DNA of 64,000 bases from Sphingomonas turrisvirgatae (GTDB lineage: Bacteria; Pseudomonadota; Alphaproteobacteria; Sphingomonadales; Sphingomonadaceae). A program made the translations under genes and the position numbers. Within the stretch, counting starts at the first letter, position 1, and each line of letters opens with the position of its first letter. The notes beneath the pieces were generated by a model that did not search any database, was not told the origin of the DNA, and saw nothing but the letters and a program-made list of their open reading frames with translations. Positions 26,914-34,997 of this stretch are shown one piece after another. Location of the stretch: the NCBI RefSeq assembly GCF_001721295.1, contig NZ_MDDS01000046.1, positions 62,001 to 126,000 on the forward strand. Reading direction: 5' to 3'.

Positions 26914-28434
26914 TCACGCCGAGACCCCGCGCTGGAACATCTCCAGCCCGAGCAGCGCGACCCAGGCAAAGGCCAGGCCGCCCATTGCCGCCGCGAACAT
27001 CTGCAGCTTGCGCTTGCGCAGCGCCGTCTCCGCGCTCGTCACGATCTCGCCAATCGATCCGATCACCGGCAGCCCGCTGGCACGTTCCAACTGCGCCGCG
27101 GTAGAGAAACCGCCCCTCAGCTTGGACAGGCCGAATGCCGCCGCGATCCCGCCGCCCAGGCCGACCAGCAACACGCCGGTCAACAACAGCGGGCGGTTGG
27201 GCGCAGTCGGCGCACGGGGTGCAGTCGGCGGATCGATCACGCTGAACTTCACCGCATCGGCGCGGCTCGCCGCCTGGCTGCGGAGCTTCACCTGCTCGCG
27301 ATCGGCCAGCAGCTTGTCATATTGCGCCTTCAGCACCTGATAGTTGCGGTCGATCTCGGCCTGATCGGCGGCGGCGGCGGGATCGCCGGCCATCTTGTCC
27401 TCGAACGTCTGGATATCGTTTTCGATCTGCGCCTTGCGATTGCTCAGCGCGGCGACCTGCGCCGACTTGTCGGCCTGCATTGCCTTGAGACTGAGGTACA
27501 GCGGATTGCTCGAGGCGGCTCCGCCGGGGCTTACCGTCACGCGCTCGCCGCGCGCGGCGACTTGCGCGGCGCTCAGCTGGCTCTTCAGCGCGACCACGTC
27601 GGGATGATTGTCCGTCCAGCCGCGCGCGCGAGCTTCGGCCAGCTGTCCTTGAATAGCCGAAACACGCGCGCGCGCCGGGCCGGCGACGGCGGTCCCGCCC
27701 GCGCCGGCCACGGTGGCGGTGGTACCCGCCATCTGTCCATTGACTGCCGCCAGGCTGCTCTGCGCGGCGGCAAGATCGGCGCTCACCTGCGCCAATTGGC
27801 TGCGCGCCGTGGCGATGCGTTCGTTCAGCGTGCCGACGCCGGGCAGCGATCCCAGATATTTGTCAGCGAACTCGGCCTTTTTCTGCTCGGCGAGCTGCAG
27901 CGCCTTCTGTCGCTCGGTCAGCTGCTGGTCCAGGAACGTCAGCGACTGGCTCGCCTCGTCGCGTCCGGATGCCAGATTGTCCTCGACGAAGATGTCGATC
28001 AGCTTCTGGACGATGGTGCGCGACAGCTTGCCATTGTCGGCAGTCGCTGTGATCTCGAACAGATTGTCCTGCTGCGCGGTGACCTTGATCTTCTTCTGAA
28101 GTCCCGCGACCCGGTCGGCCACGTCGCGGTCGGTGGCGACGGTGTTGGCCAAGTCGGTGCCGCGCACCACCTTCTCCAGATTGACCGCACTCGCCAGCGT
28201 CGATCGGACGCGATCGATGTCCTTCTGCGCCTCCTGCTGCGTGACGACGCTGTCGCCGGGCAGCACCTGCCGCAGTTGCACGAACACGCGTGCGCGGCTT
28301 TCATACTGGTTCGGGATTTGCGACACGACCAGCCAGCCCGCTAGGCAAATAGCCCAGGCGACGCCCGCCACGATCCAGCGCTTGAGCCATACCGCGTGGA
28401 TCGCGGCGCGCACTTCTGTCCAGAGACCTCCCAC
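26914..28434 (-). CDS. XrtA-system polysaccharide chain-length determinant (Wzz/GNVR)
   Basis: The inner-membrane protein has a first membrane segment at about 20-39 and C-terminal hydrophobic segments (PLLLTGVLLVGLGGGIAAA, and a final one around FAWVALLGLEM). Between them is a long periplasmic coiled-coil region (about 170-400). This is the layout of Wzz/Wzc co-polymerases, which set exopolysaccharide length. The length (506) fits the XrtA-associated family (TIGR03007 type). It lies between the export lipoprotein (12-base gap) and its kinase (10-base gap), and acts with both. The periplasmic region contains a Gly/Ala-rich low-complexity stretch near TTATVAGAGGTAVAG. Confidence 0.92.
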   Translation of the reverse strand: MGGLWTEVRAAIHAVWLKRWIVAGVAWAICLAGWLVVSQIPNQYESRARVFVQLRQVLPGDSVVTQQEAQKDIDRVRSTLASAVNLEKVVRGTDLANTVATDRDVADRVAGLQKKIKVTAQQDNLFEITATADNGKLSRTIVQKLIDIFVEDNLASGRDEASQSLTFLDQQLTERQKALQLAEQKKAEFADKYLGSLPGVGTLNERIATARSQLAQVSADLAAAQSSLAAVNGQMAGTTATVAGAGGTAVAGPARARVSAIQGQLAEARARGWTDNHPDVVALKSQLSAAQVAARGERVTVSPGGAASSNPLYLSLKAMQADKSAQVAALSNRKAQIENDIQTFEDKMAGDPAAAADQAEIDRNYQVLKAQYDKLLADREQVKLRSQAASRADAVKFSVIDPPTAPRAPTAPNRPLLLTGVLLVGLGGGIAAAFGLSKLRGGFSTAAQLERASGLPVIGSIGEIVTSAETALRKRKLQMFAAAMGGLAFAWVALLGLEMFQRGVSA

Positions 28435-28446
28435 CGGCGCGGCCTT

Positions 28447-29094
28447 TTAGAACATGCTTTCGGGGATGATGATCACGTCGCCCGGCTCCAGCCGCACGTT
28501 CGCGCTCGTATCCCCGTTCTTGAGCAGGTCCGACAGCCGCAGCCGGTATTCGCGCTGCTGCCCTGTCGACCGTTCGAACCGGATCAGGCGCGCGCGGTTG
28601 CCCGCCGCAAACTCGCTGAGCCCGCCGACCGCGATCATCGCGTCCAGCATGGTCATGTTGGCGCGATAGGGCAGCGATGCCGGCTTCTCGGTCGCACCCA
28701 CGATGCGGACCTGCTGGCTGAAGGTGCCGCTGAAATTCTCCACGATCACCGAGACGATCGGGTCCTTGATATACTCGGCCAGCGCGATCTTCAGGTCGTC
28801 GGCCAGCATCGCCGGCGTTTTGCCGACCGCGGGCATGTCGCTGATCAGCGGCGTGGTGATCCGCCCGTCGGGGCGCACCTGCACTTTTGCCGAAAGTTCG
28901 GGATTGCGCCACACGAAGATTTGCAGGCTGTCCATCGGCCCGATGACATATTCCTCACCCGGCCCCTCACGGCTCGCGACGAACGCACTAGGCGGCAGCC
29001 CCGGCCGGCCGCCGCCCCCGCCGGCGCAGCCCGACAGCGCTACCGCCGCGATCAGCGAGAGTGCGATCCCCTTGCCCGCCCGTTTCAAACGCAT
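28447..29094 (-). CDS. XrtA-system exopolysaccharide export lipoprotein (Wza-like)
   Basis: The protein is an outer-membrane polysaccharide export protein. The signal ends in the lipobox LSGC and is followed by Gly-rich spacer residues. The Poly_export domain begins at YVIGPMDSLQIFVWRNPELS, and SLBB-like repeats follow (VRIVGATEKPASLPYR), with the typical ending RLEPGDVIIIPESMF. The 215-residue size matches the short Wza relatives of exosortase loci (TIGR03027 type). The start at 29094 has GAGGAGG about 8 bases upstream and is preferred over an ATG 30 bases earlier. An 84-base space separates it from the upstream decarboxylase gene. Confidence 0.93.
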   Translation of the reverse strand: MRLKRAGKGIALSLIAAVALSGCAGGGGGRPGLPPSAFVASREGPGEEYVIGPMDSLQIFVWRNPELSAKVQVRPDGRITTPLISDMPAVGKTPAMLADDLKIALAEYIKDPIVSVIVENFSGTFSQQVRIVGATEKPASLPYRANMTMLDAMIAVGGLSEFAAGNRARLIRFERSTGQQREYRLRLSDLLKNGDTSANVRLEPGDVIIIPESMF

Positions 29095-29178
29095 CAGCCA
29101 ACCTCCTCGACCACGCCAACTCACCGAAAGTCGCGCAGGATTTGAGGATGCTATGCCGCCGGAGAGGTAAAGATGCGG

Positions 29179-30411
29179 TTAGCTGTGGCTGGGCGCGGCG
29201 ACGATTTCGCGGGCCGGGCCATGGCCGAGGAACGCCGCCGGACTGGCGCTCGCGCCATAGGCGCCAGCCAGGAATATGGCGATGACGTCACCCGGATGAG
29301 CGGCAGGTAGCGCGACGCGGTCCGCCAATCGATCGAGCGGGGTGCACAGCGGCCCCACCACCGAAACCGTCTCACCCGGTTCGTCAGCCATGCGATGCGC
29401 CACCGCGACCGGATAGTTGCGCTTCACCACCGTGCCGAAATTGCCCGATGCAGCCAGTTGATGATGCAATCCCCCGTCGCAGACCAGGAACGTCTCGTCA
29501 CCTGACTGCTTCTTGTCGATCACGGTCATCAAGTACACGCCGCATTCGCCGACGATCCAGCGGCCTAGTTCGATCGCGAACCCCGAAGCCTTCAGCGATG
29601 CCGGTCGGACCGCCAGCACCTCGCCCAGCGCCGCCCCGACCATCTCGACATCGACAGGCAAGTCACCGGAAAAATACGGAATACCGAACCCGCCGCCCAG
29701 ATTGACCAGTGGCGGCGTGGCGCCGATCTCGTCCGCCAGCCTCCCCGCCAGCGCCACCGTTGCCGCCTGCGTTTCGATGATCGCCGCCGTGTCGAGCGAT
29801 TGCGATCCGGCGAAGATGTGGAACCCCCGCCAGATCGCGCCGCGCTCGAGCAGCATGGTGACGAGCGCTGGAACGCGCGCCGCATCGACGCCGAAGGGCG
29901 AGGCGCGCCCGCCCATCTTCATCCCCGATCCGCGAAGTTCGAAATCGGGATTGACTCGCACCGCCAGCTTCGGCGCGATGCCGAGCCGCGCACCGATCGC
30001 CAGCGCCCGTTCCGCTTCGCCCTCGGATTCAAGGTTCAGCGTCGCCCCCGCGACGATCGCCGCCTCCAGTTCCGCGTCGCGCTTGCCCGGGCCGGCAAAG
30101 CTGATGTGCGCGGCGTCCTTGACCTTCAGCGCCTTAGCGAGCTCGCCTCCCGATGCCACATCGAGGCCACCCACCAGCGGTGCCACCGCCGCCAGCATTT
30201 CGGGCAGCGGATTTGCCTTGATTGCGAAGTGAATTTCGCACGGCTCGGGCAAAGCGGCGCGCAGCCGCTTCAGCCGCTCGGCAACGATGCCGACATCGTA
30301 GATGAACAGCGGGGAGCCATGCTCCGCAACCCACTCGCGCGCCGTCTTGCCCGCAATGGTCAGCTCACGCTCGTCCATGAAATATGGCGGGATTGGTCCC
30401 ATCGGTTTCAT
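29179..30411 (-). CDS. Exosortase A-associated PLP-dependent decarboxylase
   Basis: The protein is a fold III decarboxylase of the ornithine/diaminopimelate decarboxylase group, in the subfamily seen next to exosortase A (TIGR03099 type). It opens MKPMGPIPPYF, typical of the subfamily, and has the PLP lysine in HFAIKANPLPEML (K65), the phosphate-binding NLGGGFGIPY and the C-terminal catalytic CDGGLHHQLA. The substrate is not known; the product amine may feed the ligase/carrier module. It starts inside the stop of the ligase gene (ATGA overlap), which implies coupled expression. Confidence 0.92.
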   Translation of the reverse strand: MKPMGPIPPYFMDERELTIAGKTAREWVAEHGSPLFIYDVGIVAERLKRLRAALPEPCEIHFAIKANPLPEMLAAVAPLVGGLDVASGGELAKALKVKDAAHISFAGPGKRDAELEAAIVAGATLNLESEGEAERALAIGARLGIAPKLAVRVNPDFELRGSGMKMGGRASPFGVDAARVPALVTMLLERGAIWRGFHIFAGSQSLDTAAIIETQAATVALAGRLADEIGATPPLVNLGGGFGIPYFSGDLPVDVEMVGAALGEVLAVRPASLKASGFAIELGRWIVGECGVYLMTVIDKKQSGDETFLVCDGGLHHQLAASGNFGTVVKRNYPVAVAHRMADEPGETVSVVGPLCTPLDRLADRVALPAAHPGDVIAIFLAGAYGASASPAAFLGHGPAREIVAAPSHS

Positions 30412-31913
30412 GCCGTCAACTCCGCCTTCAATGCGCTTCGGTCGAACTTGCCGTTCGCATTGCGCGGCAGTTCGTCACGCCATTCGTATCGCGTCGGCTG
30501 CATGAAGCTCGGCAAGTCGCGCCGCAGCCGCGTGCGCAGCTTCGCCTCGGCTTCGCTCGCATCCCCCCGAGCAACGGCCACGACGACTACCGCCTGGCCC
30601 AGCCGAGCATCCCTGACCCCAAACGCCGCCGCCTCCCGTGCTTCACCGCCGGCCATCACCGCTTCCTCGACCTCGGTCGGGCTGATGCGGTTGCCGGCTG
30701 ACTTGATCATTTCGTCGTCGCGGCCGACAAAGCGCAAAAGGCCGTCCGTGCCTTCGACGACATTGTCACCCGAAAACACCGCCATGCCGCCATAACACGA
30801 AAAATCCGGCGCCTGTTTGAAGCGCTGTGCGGTTCGTTCGGGATCCTGCCAATAGCCCTGCGCGACGAGCGGGCCGGCATGGACCAACTCACCCGCTTCA
30901 CCCGGATCGGCGCGCGACCCATCCGGCCGCACCACCATGATCTCCGCAAAGGGGATCGCGCGCCCCATCGATTCGGGATTGGCATCGACCTCAGCCGGGT
31001 CGAGATAGGTCGAGCGAAACGCCTCGGTCAGCCCGTACATGGGATAAAGATCCGCATTCGGGAACATCGTGCGCAGCCCGCGCACCATTGGCATGGTCAG
31101 CGCTCCGCCCGAATTGGTCAGCCGCTTTACCTTGCCCGCCACGTCGCCCCACTCGCTGTCGAGCAACTGCACCCACAGTGGCGGAACACCCGCGATCGTG
31201 GTGACGTCATGCCGGTCCACCGCCTTGATCACGTCCTTTGCCGTCAGATAATCGAGCGGGATCACGCGCCCGCCCCCGGCCCAGGTCGAAAACAGCTGGT
31301 TCTGGCCATAGTCGAAGCTGAGCGGAAGCACGCCCAGCACGCGGTCTGCCGGCGTGATCTTGAGGTAGTGCGCGACCGAGATCGCGCCGAGCCACATATT
31401 GGCATGGCTCAGCATCACCCCCTTGGGCCGCCCCGTCGATCCCGAGGTATAGAGGATCGCCGCCAACTCACCCGGATCGGCGGCCGATGGCGGCAACGCG
31501 TCAAGCTGCGTCGGCTCATCCTCCAGCACCACGCGGCATCCGGCCGGCACATCGCCGGCCTCCAGTGTCCCGGCACGCGCGGCTTGCGTAAGCAGCAACG
31601 ATGCACCGCTGTCGCTCAGGATATGCGCGATCTGTGCCCGCTTCAGCACGGGATTGACCGGCACGTGAACCAGCCCCACGCGTGCCGCAGCCAATGGCAT
31701 CAGGCACGCAGTCCGCGTCTTGGGCAGCCAGCTTGCCACGCGTGCGCCGCGCGAGAAGTCCTGCGCCGCCAGCCAGTGCGCCAGCGCGCCCACGGCCGTT
31801 TCCAGATCGGCATAGCGCCACGCACCCGCGCGGTCCTCAAGGGCGATGTCGCCCGGCGCGCCCAGCGCCGTCAGCGCATCGATCGGCCGCGGGTTCGGAT
31901 CGAGTTCCACCAT
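30408..31913 (-). CDS. Exosortase A-associated AMP-forming acyl-CoA ligase
   Basis: The protein is an ANL-superfamily adenylating enzyme (TIGR03098 type), which activates a carboxylic or amino acid as an adenylate and loads it on CoA or on a carrier protein. The P-loop-like motif is YTSGSTGRPKGVMLSH (155-170), and the C-terminal catalytic lysine is in NANGKFDR (K489). An acyl carrier protein gene lies divergently next door, making carrier loading plausible. GTG at 31934 is in frame, but the ATG at 31913 has AAGGGA six bases upstream and is chosen. It is the first gene of the 12-gene minus-strand run. Confidence 0.92.
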   Translation of the reverse strand: MVELDPNPRPIDALTALGAPGDIALEDRAGAWRYADLETAVGALAHWLAAQDFSRGARVASWLPKTRTACLMPLAAARVGLVHVPVNPVLKRAQIAHILSDSGASLLLTQAARAGTLEAGDVPAGCRVVLEDEPTQLDALPPSAADPGELAAILYTSGSTGRPKGVMLSHANMWLGAISVAHYLKITPADRVLGVLPLSFDYGQNQLFSTWAGGGRVIPLDYLTAKDVIKAVDRHDVTTIAGVPPLWVQLLDSEWGDVAGKVKRLTNSGGALTMPMVRGLRTMFPNADLYPMYGLTEAFRSTYLDPAEVDANPESMGRAIPFAEIMVVRPDGSRADPGEAGELVHAGPLVAQGYWQDPERTAQRFKQAPDFSCYGGMAVFSGDNVVEGTDGLLRFVGRDDEMIKSAGNRISPTEVEEAVMAGGEAREAAAFGVRDARLGQAVVVVAVARGDASEAEAKLRTRLRRDLPSFMQPTRYEWRDELPRNANGKFDRSALKAELTA

Positions 31914-31978
31914 GCCGATTCCCTTACCGCTCACTCGTTAACGATACAGTGCCAAACAAGTGTTAGCAGGTGCAGCAC

Positions 31979-31995
31979 TTGGCAGCGCATGTGCC
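31979..31995 (+). promoter_or_regulatory. Sigma-54-like (-24/-12) promoter element before the acyl carrier protein gene
   Basis: The plus strand reads TTGGCAGCGCATGTGCC. The GG of the -24 element and the GC of the -12 element are 12 bases apart, start to start, exactly the RpoN spacing, with TTGGCA and TGC matching the consensus halves. The predicted transcript would begin near 32006, just before the GGGGG ribosome-binding site at 32022-32026. A reversed half-site (TTTGGCAC on the minus strand, 31949-31956) forms an inverted pair with it. Confidence 0.5.
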
Positions 31996-32033
31996 ACCCC
32001 GTAAACGGGCGCGAAACAACAGGGGGAATTCAG

Positions 32034-32306
32034 GTGCAGCCGGACGGATTTCACGAGGTCGAGGAAACGGTGCGCGGCGTGCTGCGCGACGTGCTCGGCA
32101 TCGATGCGGCCCGGGCCGCGACCTTCGATCAGGCGACGCCCTTGTTCGGCGCGCTCCCCGAACTCGATTCGATGGCGGTCGCCGGCGTATTGACCGAGCT
32201 TGAAGATCGCCTGGGCATCGTGATCGAGGATGATGAGGTCGATGGCGACATGCTCGACACGTTCGGCGCGCTGACCACTTTCGCCGCTTCCAAGGCGCTC
32301 ACCTGA
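32034..32306 (+). CDS. Acyl carrier protein of the XrtA locus
   Basis: The 90-residue acidic protein has the acyl carrier protein fold, with the phosphopantetheine attachment site at LPELDSMAVAG (Ser46). The helices VEETVRGVLRDVLGI and VLTELEDRLGIVIEDDEV are typical. The start is GTG at 32034, with AGGGGG 8 bases upstream; the frame is open much further upstream but that part is antisense to the ligase gene. It probably carries the acid activated by the divergent AMP-forming ligase. The next gene starts 41 bases after its stop, or earlier if a non-ATG start is used. Confidence 0.88.
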   Translation: MQPDGFHEVEETVRGVLRDVLGIDAARAATFDQATPLFGALPELDSMAVAGVLTELEDRLGIVIEDDEVDGDMLDTFGALTTFAASKALT

Positions 32307-32347
32307 TCCGCTTCGATCAGTATGACGGACCGGCGGGGGTCGAGGCA

Positions 32348-33004
32348 ATGCTTCGTCTCGGCCCCGATACCGGTCCGGTGGTGATCGCTGCGCTTCCGCT
32401 GTTCGAGGAAGCGAACCGCACGCGTGCCTTTGCCATCGCGGTCCTGCGTGCGTTGGCCCAGCGCGGCATCGCCGGCGCATTGCCCGACCTGCCGGGTCAA
32501 GGCGAGAGCCTCCTCCCGACGCATGAGACCAGCCTCGCGTTACTGCAGGCCGGTCTTGCCGCGGCTGCCGCAAGCCTGCCCGGCCCAGTCTTCACCTTCG
32601 CCATCCGAAGTGGCGCGCTCCTCGACGGCGCAGCGGCGCTTGCCGGCCGTTATCACCTGTCGCCAATGACCGGCGCGGACCTGCGGCGCGAACTTGTTCG
32701 TGCCCGCCAGGCTTCGGCGCGCGAGTCAGGCGAGCCGTTCGACGCCGCCGCGATGGATACGGCGGCGGGGCCGATCGAACTTGCCGGCAACCTGATCGCT
32801 CCGCAGCTTTTGCGCGAACTTTCCGATGCCGCGCCGGTGGTCGACGGCGCGCGTATCGTTCGCCTGCAAACCGAGGCGAAGCCAGCCGATGCAAAGCTCG
32901 ACGGCAGTCCGTTATGGCGCCGCGCGGAACCCGATAACGACCTGGCTTTTGCAGCCCGCGTCGCGGTCGACATCGTCAGCTGGATCGCGACATGCGCAGG
33001 CTGA
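32348..33004 (+). CDS. Exosortase A-associated hydrolase 2 (alpha/beta fold, short)
   Basis: The sequence resembles the alpha/beta-hydrolase family found only in exosortase A loci (TIGR03101 type): PLFEEANRTRAFAIAVLRAL, then LPDLPGQGESL. The expected nucleophile elbow (GxSxG) is not present. The matching segment reads FAIRSGALLDG, so a classical catalytic Ser is missing or displaced. At 218 residues it is shorter than I expect for the family. The frame is open for 15 codons before this ATG (from CTG at 32303), so translation might start earlier. Its stop overlaps the start of hydrolase 1 by 13 bases. Confidence 0.78.
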   Translation: MLRLGPDTGPVVIAALPLFEEANRTRAFAIAVLRALAQRGIAGALPDLPGQGESLLPTHETSLALLQAGLAAAAASLPGPVFTFAIRSGALLDGAAALAGRYHLSPMTGADLRRELVRARQASARESGEPFDAAAMDTAAGPIELAGNLIAPQLLRELSDAAPVVDGARIVRLQTEAKPADAKLDGSPLWRRAEPDNDLAFAARVAVDIVSWIATCAG

Positions 33005-33789
33005 TTCAATTCACCTGCGCCGGCGAAGAGCTTGTTGCGACGCTTGATGGAGCGGTCGGCACCACCGGCTTGCTGATCGTTTCGGGCGGCAACGAAATCC
33101 GCATCGGTGCGCATCGCGGCATGGCCGAACTCGCCGCCAACATCGCCGCTGCCGGTTACCCGGTATTTCGCTACGACCGCCGCGGTATCGGTGATTCCTC
33201 AGGGATAAACAATGGCTTCGAAGGTTCATCTGAGGATATTCGTGAAGCCGTCGCGGCATTTCGCCGCGAAGTCCCGCACCTCACGCGCATCGTCGCGTTC
33301 GGTAATTGCGACGCGGCGAGCGCGCTGATCCTCTTTCATGCCGGTGCCGCGATCGACGGACTGGTTATCACCAACCCCTGGACGATCGAGGCGGCGGACG
33401 ATCTCCCCCCAGCCGCTGCGATCCGCTCGCGTTATATCGAAAAACTGAAAAATCCGCGCGAGCTGCTTCGCCTGATGACTGGTGGCGTAAATATCCGTAA
33501 ACTTATCGGTGGTTTAGTGAAGGCTTCTTCCAACCCGTCGCAAGCCTCCAACAGCCTTCCCGCCCGGCTTGCCCGTGCGTTTGAGAGCAGCACGATCCCG
33601 ATCACGATCCTGCTCGCCGAACGCGACAACACCGCGGTGGCGTTCGTCGAGAACTGGCAGCATGAGGCCTTCGCCGCCTACCGCGCGCGCACCACGCTGC
33701 ACCGCTGCGACACCGACAGCCACAGCTTCGCCCGTCCGCAGGACAAGGCTTGGCTAGTTGCCCAGGTCCTCGCCGCCCTTAGCGATTGA
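32992..33789 (+). CDS. Exosortase A-associated hydrolase 1 (alpha/beta fold)
   Basis: The protein is an alpha/beta hydrolase of the TIGR03100 type, restricted to exosortase A loci. The pattern YDRRGIGDSSG precedes the nucleophile elbow VAFGNCDAAS, in which the nucleophile position is Cys106 and not Ser. An acidic residue in LLAERDNTA and His in TDSHSFAR complete a possible Cys-Asp-His triad. It could act as a thioesterase releasing a product from the neighbouring carrier protein; that is inference. The gene overlaps hydrolase 2 by 13 bases at the start and the convergent DoxX gene by 36 bases at the end. Confidence 0.87.
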   Translation: MRRLIQFTCAGEELVATLDGAVGTTGLLIVSGGNEIRIGAHRGMAELAANIAAAGYPVFRYDRRGIGDSSGINNGFEGSSEDIREAVAAFRREVPHLTRIVAFGNCDAASALILFHAGAAIDGLVITNPWTIEAADDLPPAAAIRSRYIEKLKNPRELLRLMTGGVNIRKLIGGLVKASSNPSQASNSLPARLARAFESSTIPITILLAERDNTAVAFVENWQHEAFAAYRARTTLHRCDTDSHSFARPQDKAWLVAQVLAALSD

Positions 33790-34170
33790 TCGCCGAATCG
33801 CGCCGCTCGCCCACAGCGCCCACCAGATGATCAGCGGCTGCACCAGCAATCGCGGGATGTGGTACCACGCGGACAGCCCCGTGCCCGCGCTCACGTCGAT
33901 CATCGCGTGCTTCACGTTCGCCGGGAACACGCACAGCGCATAGACGGCGAATGCCCAACCCGCCGCGACGCGCCATTGCCGCGTCAGCAACCCCGCCGCG
34001 CCAATCAGTTCGCAAATTCCCGTCATGATGACCACCGCCCGGGCCATCGGCACCCAATCGGGCGTGATCCGCACCATTGCATCGGTAAAGACGAGATGCC
34101 CGATCCCGGCCAGCAGATAGAATCCGGCGAGCGCCAACCGGGCAATGCGACGCCAGCGGGACGCGCTCAC
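33754..34170 (-). CDS. DoxX family membrane protein
   Basis: The 138-residue protein has four hydrophobic segments: LALAGFYLLAGIGHLVF, VVIMTGICELIGAAGLL, VAAGWAFAVYALCVFPAN and LLVQPLIIWWALWA. The GIGHL and GICELIGAAGLL motifs are typical of the DoxX/SURF4-like family. Members are small inner-membrane proteins, some linked to redox stress, but the role here is unknown. The start is GTG at 34170 and forms a GTGA overlap with the stop of a small upstream frame. Its end overlaps the plus-strand hydrolase 1 gene. Confidence 0.85.
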   Translation of the reverse strand: MSASRWRRIARLALAGFYLLAGIGHLVFTDAMVRITPDWVPMARAVVIMTGICELIGAAGLLTRQWRVAAGWAFAVYALCVFPANVKHAMIDVSAGTGLSAWYHIPRLLVQPLIIWWALWASGAIRRSIAKGGEDLGN

Positions 34171-34412
34171 CGCCGGTCCCCGAGCATCGCGGACCGCGCC
34201 GAATGAGATTGGCGAGCATGGCAGGTGCAGTTCGACATTCCCGAGATCTCATGCAGCATCGCACCGACATCCCTGCCGGTCCGGTCGAGCCATGGCGGCA
34301 AGACTGCTTCGGCGGCATACCCTGGACCGACGCTCGCATTCGCGGCATCTGCCGTTGCGGCCAGAATGATGTCGAGCGGTGCCGTCGCCGGAAGGAAAGG
34401 GTCGCGTGTCAT
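34167..34412 (-). CDS. Possible small protein of unknown function
   Basis: The open frame (81 residues, ATG at 34412) lies between the RNase P RNA and the DoxX gene and ends in a GTGA overlap with the DoxX start, an arrangement often seen between real coupled genes. The C-terminal half has SNCTCHARQSHSAR with two cysteines. There is no strong ribosome-binding site and I recognise no family, so it may be spurious. The only support is its position and the overlap. Confidence 0.3.
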   Translation of the reverse strand: MTRDPFLPATAPLDIILAATADAANASVGPGYAAEAVLPPWLDRTGRDVGAMLHEISGMSNCTCHARQSHSARSAMLGDRR

Positions 34413-34505
34413 CTCAAACGCTCGACGCGACTATTCGCCTGTGCAACGTCGCTGGCAAGTCGAGTTTTGTCGCAATCTCAGCCGCCGCTTGGGCGGGAGG
34501 AAAAT

Positions 34506-34911
34506 GCCAGAGGGTCTGTAAGCCGGGTTCTGTCCACGCTCGCCCTTTCCCGTGTGGGAGGTGCTGGCGATGGGCGGCCATTCCTCTAGGCCGGCACTTA
34601 CGTGACGGCTCAAGCAATCAACCCGGACCGCGAGGCGGAACTCCCCATATGCGGTCCCTATTCGATCTTGCTCCCGGTGGGGTTTGCCATGCCGCTTCCG
34701 TTGCCGGTCGCGCGGTGCGCTCTTGCCGCACCCTTTCACCCTTGCTCCTGCCCCGACGTAAAAGCCGGGACGGTGAGCGGTCTGCTCTCTGTGGCACTTT
34801 CCCTAAGTCCGGCGAACCGAACCCGCCGGGCGTTACCCGGCACCGTGTTCCCGTGGAGCCCGGACTTTCCTCCCCCGCGCAAGCGCGGCGGCGACCGCCC
34901 GACCCTCTGGC
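34506..34911 (-). ncRNA. rnpB: RNase P RNA (class A)
   Basis: Read on the minus strand, the element opens with GACC/CCTC-type closing sequence and the near-invariant GAGGAAAGTCCGGGCT (complement at 34856-34871), and closes with ACAGAACCCGGCTTACAGACC (complement near 34513-34533). The terminal helix P1 is formed by GCCAGAGGGTC at 34506-34516 with GACCCTCTGGC at 34901-34911. The size (about 406 nt) is that of bacterial class A RNase P RNA, the catalytic subunit that removes 5' leaders from tRNA precursors. The 34413-34505 and 34912-34997 flanks contain no gene that I can support. Confidence 0.95.
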
Positions 34912-34997
34912 AAGCGCGCGCTAGCCGATCGCCGCGGCGAAGTCAGCCCTTTTCACGAACCGGTCTGGGGAGGCGTAACGTGCGCGACGATGGTCGG

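Noticed and set aside
31940-31957. Second sigma-54-like element facing the ligase gene on the minus strand
   Set aside because: TTTGGCAC matches the -24 half, but the -12 position carries TT in place of GC, so it does not meet the consensus.
30879-32033. N-terminal extension of the acyl carrier protein frame
   Set aside because: The frame is open far upstream, but that part is antisense to the ligase gene and to the divergent promoter region. The GTG at 32034 with AGGGGG is the credible start.
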